Shown: piece by piece, positions 60,143-64,000 of the stretch
Layout: each line of letters opens with the position of its first letter
Numbering within the stretch: position 1 is the first letter of the stretch
Assembly: GCF_024347095.1 (NCBI RefSeq)
Contig: NZ_AP024903.1
Coordinates: forward strand, 682,001-746,000
DNA from: Vibrio rhizosphaerae
Lineage (GTDB): Bacteria; Pseudomonadota; Gammaproteobacteria; Enterobacterales; Vibrionaceae
Length of the DNA: 64,000 nucleotides
Direction of reading: 5' to 3'
The notes under the pieces: generated by a model
What the model was told of the DNA's origin: nothing
Seen by the model: only the letters and a program-made list of their open reading frames with translations
Databases searched by the model: none
Translations under genes and position numbers: made by a program

Positions 60143-60314
60143 GCTTTATCTCTCCTTCAAGTGTTGTGAGTCGGTGATTGAATGCTTTCAATAACCAAAT
60201 GGTTTTGGTCAGCCACGGCTTGATAAAGCCAAACCCTAACGGGGGCTTATAGGCTTGTGCTTCGGTGTCCATTTCTTCCAGTAATTGGGTTGTTTTCGTT
60301 TGTAGTTTGCTCAT
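60135..60314 (-). CDS. Small phage protein (59 aa)
   Basis: Helical 59-aa protein with amphipathic character (LLEEMDTEAQAYKPPL, then WLTKTIWLLKAFNHRL); no motif recognised. It starts 2 nt after the stop of rep. Its 3' end carries GGAGAG, the ribosome site of the next gene, whose start lies inside it, so it is part of the same operon. Confidence 0.7.
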   Translation of the reverse strand: MSKLQTKTTQLLEEMDTEAQAYKPPLGFGFIKPWLTKTIWLLKAFNHRLTTLEGEIKHD

Positions 60315-60316
60315 GT

Positions 60317-62329
60317 TTACCTGTCTGTAAGGGTGATTAATCGGTCATTGCTGAGTTTCAGGGAGACATAACGGTCAATGGCTATCTTTGCCCCGCGCAT
60401 CAACGGGGCAATCAGACACTGAACGCCTTTGACACTCCATCCGGTGGCGTCAATGAGTGCTTTTTCAAGCGTTGAAATTTCCTTTTCTGAGGAAGGGTTA
60501 CACTTATTTTCAGTGCTCCAAGGGGAAGCGCGCCGCGCTTCTTGCAAACGCTGGACGTCCTTCTTTTTCACGAGACTGTAACGGGTGGCGCAGGTTTGAA
60601 TGATTTTTCCGAGCCAGTTCACACCAATGACTCGTTTGACGGTATCCCCGTATTTGTTGAAGTTTTCTTCATAAGCAAGCTTGGCTTTTGCGCCCAACTC
60701 ACAAAACCCTTTCCAACGGGATTGATCGGCATGGTCACGCAAGGTTTCCAATTCTTCATCAAAGGCGGTATCGACTGCACTTGCCCGTCGCAATTGCCGC
60801 CACAAACCCACGGCAGGGGAGCCGGATTGTGAAAACTGTTTAATTCGGTGGGTTGAAGCCCACGCACGGGCAGAGAATGCCGATTCTTCGGCATCATTCT
60901 CCGGCATGTGTGAGCCGTTAATGTTTTTTGAAATGTATTTGATGATGTAGCCGGTTGCGGTGCCTTTGGCCGGATCGCTGTATTCAATTTTAATCCGGTG
61001 GGATTTGTGAAACAGGCCACCACTGATTAACTCGTCCTTGTCTTCTTCACAGGCAATGGATTCACAGATACGTACAAAATCAGCCTTCTGGCTGGGATGA
61101 ACGTATAGGAACAGATGCGCGTGAGGTGTGCCGTCTTTGTGCGGCTCGGCCACTCTCAGGCCGAACCAGTCAATCTCATGTTTCTTGAACAGGGCACGGG
61201 CGCGTTTCCATTGCTCCATGATGTTCTGATGGGCTTCTTTGGGGGTGCAGCCGTTCCATTTACTGGAATTGCGGTGATACTTGGACGGCAGTGTCCATGT
61301 AATGAATACGCCCTCATAACCTAAATCAATCGCGCGCTCTTCATCACCACGGGAGCGGACGACTAATTCAACGCGACGATTTTCCTGATTGGCAGTGGTA
61401 CGCTTGACGACTTCCTCTAAATCAAAGGCGGTGCCGGTCTCTGGGTCGAAGACGGCCATTGATTCGATAAAGCGCTTGGCTTCGCCCTGTTTCTCACGCC
61501 AGCGGGCAAACGAACGACGGGAAATATATTTGCGTTGTCCCTGACTGGCTCCGACCCGATCAAGGGCGATTTGTGAATATTCGATATATTGGGTGCGTAA
61601 AAACCGGAATTTACGCGCCAGATAACCGACATCGAGACAACGACGGATCGCCCGCTCTAATTCACGCTCGGCTTCTCGGATATTATCGTGATGTTTGCGG
61701 ATTTGTGGCGGCTTGATATGGAACTGAAACAGCTTATCACTCATCGTTGAAAATGCCGCCTGTAATGCGTCAAGGTATCCGTGTTCTGTTGCTTCATCAA
61801 TAGAAATACTGCCCATGATTGCGGTGAATTCATGGGTAAGATTCCATGCAAGGCGCTCAATCTGCTCATTACTCATCAGGGTGTCATGATCGAGCGATAC
61901 CGTTTGATGACCGAGTGTGACAGGGGGTGCCGATGCATTTTTACGGGCATCGACAAAAGGAAACTTTTTCTCAATCAGCGGGGCGAATTTCAGGCCATGC
62001 CGGATGGCATCATTGACCGCTAATTCGATATTCTTACGGGTCGGATTAGACCGCTTACGCCGCCGGTATATCTGATATTCGATATCTTCCTGAACGATTT
62101 TTGGCAGACGGGGCATAAAGTGGCGTGAAAATGTTGTGCCATTTTCGAAGGTATCCCGTTTTGCTGCGTCTTTTTCGGCTGCATTGTGCTGATCGCCTTT
62201 TGCCTCCGCCAGCCGAAGCGCGGCCGAGAGATAAGGCGAATCGGGGCGCACCTGATAAACGTCAATCAGGTGTTTTTTGCGCAAAGTGCGATTGATATGA
62301 TGACCAATAAAAGAAGCGGTATATTTCAT
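60317..62329 (-). CDS. HUH replication initiator (gpA/PM2 P12-like Rep)
   Basis: 670-aa rolling-circle initiation endonuclease of the phage gpA family. The metal-binding HUH motif is H403-A-H405 in PHAHLFLYVH and the catalytic tyrosines are Y461 and Y465 in GYIIKYISKN, the two-tyrosine YxxxY form of superfamily I Reps that nick and re-ligate in alternation. N-terminal region is basic and helical. Known: PM2 P12 has the same fold and PM2 replicates by rolling circle. Expected origin is within or near this gene. Confidence 0.9.
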   Translation of the reverse strand: MKYTASFIGHHINRTLRKKHLIDVYQVRPDSPYLSAALRLAEAKGDQHNAAEKDAAKRDTFENGTTFSRHFMPRLPKIVQEDIEYQIYRRRKRSNPTRKNIELAVNDAIRHGLKFAPLIEKKFPFVDARKNASAPPVTLGHQTVSLDHDTLMSNEQIERLAWNLTHEFTAIMGSISIDEATEHGYLDALQAAFSTMSDKLFQFHIKPPQIRKHHDNIREAERELERAIRRCLDVGYLARKFRFLRTQYIEYSQIALDRVGASQGQRKYISRRSFARWREKQGEAKRFIESMAVFDPETGTAFDLEEVVKRTTANQENRRVELVVRSRGDEERAIDLGYEGVFITWTLPSKYHRNSSKWNGCTPKEAHQNIMEQWKRARALFKKHEIDWFGLRVAEPHKDGTPHAHLFLYVHPSQKADFVRICESIACEEDKDELISGGLFHKSHRIKIEYSDPAKGTATGYIIKYISKNINGSHMPENDAEESAFSARAWASTHRIKQFSQSGSPAVGLWRQLRRASAVDTAFDEELETLRDHADQSRWKGFCELGAKAKLAYEENFNKYGDTVKRVIGVNWLGKIIQTCATRYSLVKKKDVQRLQEARRASPWSTENKCNPSSEKEISTLEKALIDATGWSVKGVQCLIAPLMRGAKIAIDRYVSLKLSNDRLITLTDR

Positions 62330-62505
62330 TATTTTTGTGGCGTTAAACCGTGTTTCTCGCGGAGTTTCTGGATTAAGAAAAGGTTTCGTTTACGTTGCTG
62401 CTCCGTCATCGCGGCACCTGTGACCATGTCAGGACAGGGTTTGTGATAAGGTGCCAGATAATCGGAGTTGTGCCCCTTGGGTAGGGTATAACTCACATCA
62501 TCCAT
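62329..62505 (-). CDS. Small basic phage protein (58 aa)
   Basis: 58 aa, start MDDVSYTLPKGHNSDY and end TEQQRKRNLFLIQKLREKHGLTPQK, a basic helix. It has HxxYHKPCP near the middle, without a recognised fold. Start ATG at 62505 has GAGG upstream and overlaps the gene before by 8 nt; its stop overlaps the start of rep by 1 nt. Probably an early protein serving replication. Confidence 0.65.
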   Translation of the reverse strand: MDDVSYTLPKGHNSDYLAPYHKPCPDMVTGAAMTEQQRKRNLFLIQKLREKHGLTPQK

Positions 62506-62695
62506 TGAATTGCGCCTCGATATCATCCGCTTGCTGGCCTTCCGCCATACCGATAATGTCACCGTGAAAAGAATGCAGCGCGAGCCATTCGCCCCCGTTT
62601 ATTCGTTTGATTTCATCTATAAAGATACTGATGTTGCCGACTTGACAGACAATGCCGCCCGTCATGCTATTGCGGTATTTAATTTCGTGTTTCAT
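62498..62695 (-). CDS. Small phage protein (65 aa)
   Basis: 65-aa protein, mostly beta by appearance (KYRNSMTGGIVCQVGNISIFIDEI), acidic end. No family recognised. It overlaps the HTH gene (4 nt) and the next gene (8 nt), so is part of the early operon. Confidence 0.65.
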   Translation of the reverse strand: MKHEIKYRNSMTGGIVCQVGNISIFIDEIKRINGGEWLALHSFHGDIIGMAEGQQADDIEAQFNG

Positions 62696-62919
62696 GCTTC
62701 ACTATCCAACAGTTTTCTTTTTCTTGGCGGGATGGGCAGCATGATCTGATTTGCTGCAATCCTTCGGTCAAACTCAAGTTTGTTAATCAATACCAATCCG
62801 CCTGATTGCTCCTGTGGAATGGTGGGAATGATACAGTCATTGATTAGTTCTTTGACTTTGGTACGACTCATTCCGGTTTCTTCACAGAACTTATTGATTG
62901 TCTGAACGCTTGCAGACAT
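62692..62919 (-). CDS. HTH regulator (Cox/excisionase-like)
   Basis: 75-aa protein with an N-terminal helix-turn-helix (QTINKFCEETGMSRTKVKEL) of the MerR/excisionase type and a basic end (PPRKRKLL). First gene of the minus-strand early operon and divergent from the repressor, the place of Cro/Cox in temperate phages. Likely represses the lysogeny promoter and may help excision. Confidence 0.75.
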   Translation of the reverse strand: MSASVQTINKFCEETGMSRTKVKELINDCIIPTIPQEQSGGLVLINKLEFDRRIAANQIMLPIPPRKRKLLDSEA

Positions 62920-63061
62920 AGATCAAACCTCCTAATATCGGGCGTAATCGGTTTTATATAGGGTTGTCCAATTTATTAGATGGAATAATGTTATATCCAA
63001 TAAATTGATCAATCAATATCTATGTCTAATTTTTTAGATGATTGGTTGGGGTTTTTTAATT
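62920..63061. promoter_or_regulatory. Lysis-lysogeny switch region
   Basis: AT-rich 140-bp region between divergent repressor and HTH genes. It holds several related short motifs: CCAATTTATTAGATGG, CCAATAAATTGATC and the palindrome TCTAA-TTTT-TTAGA (63026 region), candidates for operators of both proteins. Promoters are not resolved. Confidence 0.55.
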
Positions 63062-63715
63062 ATGTCATTGATTTTTAAGGAACAAGAAAAAGCGAACAAT
63101 TTTCCAGAAAGACTAAAAAAGTTAATGGATAATTGCAGCTTTAATGATTTTGCAAAGAAAACAGGGCTAACAAGAGCAACGCTTAACAATTATGCTAATA
63201 ATTTGACAAGCCCTACTTTAGAGAAACTTGCAATCATTGCTGATGCTATGGGAACAACTGTCGAATGGTTAGCGTCTGGAGAACTTCCTGATGAGAATAT
63301 GGTGACGGTGTATCAATACGATTTACGCGTCAGTGCCGGTAATGGTGCTCTGGTTGAGCATGAAAATCCTGTTGCTGAATTTCGTTTCAGCGCTGACTGG
63401 CTACGTCAGCAGGGGTTGCATGGTAAAAAACTTTCCATTGTTCCAGTGATGGGGGATAGTATGGAACCCAGTCTTTATGATGGGGATTTGATACTGGTTC
63501 GCCATGAGGAAGTACGCGACGGGCTTTGTGTGATTCGGATTGACAATGATGTCTTAGTCAAACGGGTACAGTATGACTATGCGGAAGGGAAATATCTGAT
63601 TTCAAGTGATAACGAGCGCTATAAAGATATTGAGCTGAGCAAAGATTTTAAAGGGGATTTTCAAATCATCGGTCAGGTTGTCCGTGTGTTGCAGAGGGTC
63701 AGACAAGCGGCATGA
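63062..63715 (+). CDS. LexA/CI-type phage repressor
   Basis: 217-aa repressor. N-terminal HTH (NDFAKKTGLTRATLNNYANN, about 28-47), and a C-terminal S24 peptidase domain with the self-cleavage site A92-G93, the nucleophile S133 in MGDSMEPS and the general base K167 in VLVKRV. So the repressor should be cleaved upon RecA activation and the phage is SOS inducible. ATG at 63062 is the natural start; an in-frame ATG at 63038 has no better site. The stop overlaps the start of the integrase gene (ATGA). Confidence 0.92.
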   Translation: MSLIFKEQEKANNFPERLKKLMDNCSFNDFAKKTGLTRATLNNYANNLTSPTLEKLAIIADAMGTTVEWLASGELPDENMVTVYQYDLRVSAGNGALVEHENPVAEFRFSADWLRQQGLHGKKLSIVPVMGDSMEPSLYDGDLILVRHEEVRDGLCVIRIDNDVLVKRVQYDYAEGKYLISSDNERYKDIELSKDFKGDFQIIGQVVRVLQRVRQAA

Positions 63716-64000
63716 TTGAGTCGAGCGAATGGGGGTTTTTTACCACCCATGATCCAAACCGTTTTTTTGCTCGGGAAAGGGACGCTAAAAACCATGAAAT
63801 CACCCTGACACTACGTGATGAAGAGTTACACCCGAATCGGGATACCCGACGACTGAATGAAATGGTCAGTATTTGGTATCGGCTGCACGGTAAGACGCTC
63901 CGTGACCATATCCGGCTGAGAAAGTTACTGTATCGAATGTCTGAACGGCTCGGTAATCCGATTGCTTCCGACCTGACAAACGAACATTTTGCCAAGTACC
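63712..64000 (+). CDS. Tyrosine integrase, N-terminal part (runs off the window)
   Basis: 96 codons visible, open to the window end. The sequence RRLNEMVSIWYRLHGKTLRD followed by IRLRKLLYRMSERLGNPIAS and LTNEHFAKY is the core-binding (SAM-like) domain wording of P2-type phage integrases. The catalytic domain with its R-H-R-Y residues would lie beyond 64000. Its ATG overlaps the repressor stop, so the integrase is made in the lysogen transcript. Confidence 0.85.
   Translation, partial: MIESSEWGFFTTHDPNRFFARERDAKNHEITLTLRDEELHPNRDTRRLNEMVSIWYRLHGKTLRDHIRLRKLLYRMSERLGNPIASDLTNEHFAKY

Larger units (their letters stand above)
52762..64000. mobile_element. PM2-like (corticovirus-type) integrated provirus, right end beyond the window
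   Basis: A block of about 25 small, tightly packed genes with the gene set of tailless, membrane-containing phage PM2: P2-like major capsid protein, P9-like ATPase, HUH replication initiator, many single-span membrane proteins, receptor-binding and cell-wall-lysis proteins, and, on the plus strand, a LexA-like repressor followed by a tyrosine integrase that runs off the window. At more than 11.2 kb it is longer than PM2 (about 10.1 kb). All genes look intact. The left border lies between the rRNA terminator and the hairpin at 52765; I could not see a duplicated att core because the other end is outside. Confidence 0.85.

Overview
The window is a stretch of a Vibrio-type gammaproteobacterial chromosome (inferred) with a tailless-phage provirus at its right end. 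Evidence for the genus is the gene content and order. The runs cstA / murQ-anmK / nagZ / btsSR / aroF-tyrA and yjjX / mbaA / nspS / pheA / raiA / bamD / rluD / pgeF / clpB match, from memory, the order on Vibrio cholerae chromosome 1. HlyU carries its characteristic cysteine pair, and the rRNA operon is of Vibrio type. Species is not assignable from what I can see.

Layout. Positions 1-621 are non-coding and carry three perfect DnaA boxes plus a perfect IHF consensus site upstream of rppH, which suggests a DARS2-type DnaA-reactivating locus. From 0.6 to 8.7 kb: rppH-ptsP-TSUP permease-lgt, an unfamiliar 244-aa gene, GFA-family and thyA genes on the minus strand, nhaR and hlyU. From 8.8 to 17.2 kb: rpsT, then murJ, ribF, ileS, lspA, fkpB and ispH (cell-wall lipid flipping, flavin synthesis, lipoprotein maturation, isoprenoids). 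From 17.2 to 25.1 kb: a CstA-type pyruvate transporter gene with three BtsR-type operators, a DUF2799 lipoprotein, the peptidoglycan-recycling genes murQ, anmK and nagZ, and the btsS/btsR pyruvate-sensing pair that probably controls cstA. From 25.2 to 34.9 kb: aroF-tyrA behind TyrR boxes, a PilZ protein, ettA, slt, trpR, and a Fur-box-controlled fagA-like/fumC pair. From 34.3 to 43.1 kb: yjjX, mbaA and nspS (polyamine-to-cyclic-di-GMP signalling), pheA, raiA, bamD, rluD and pgeF, followed by clpB behind a sigma-32 promoter.

From 46.0 to 52.3 kb lies a complete rRNA operon: tandem promoters, 16S, tRNA-Ile, tRNA-Ala, 23S, 5S, tRNA-Asp, tRNA-Trp and a terminator.

From about 52.8 kb to the end of the window, and beyond it, lies an integrated PM2-like (corticovirus-type) provirus. 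It has a repressor/HTH switch and a tyrosine-integrase start on the plus strand. All replication, packaging and virion genes run on the minus strand, head-on to the rRNA operon: an HUH/two-tyrosine Rep, a packaging-type ATPase, a P2-like double-jelly-roll capsid protein, many tiny membrane proteins, receptor-binding proteins, a cell-wall-degrading membrane protein and holin-like proteins. Several of its genes are shorter than 60 codons, overlap their neighbours by a few bases, and would be missed by ordinary length cut-offs. The provirus is the most unusual system in the window. The DARS2-like region, the BtsR operators at cstA and the leader ahead of the capsid genes are the next most interesting signals.
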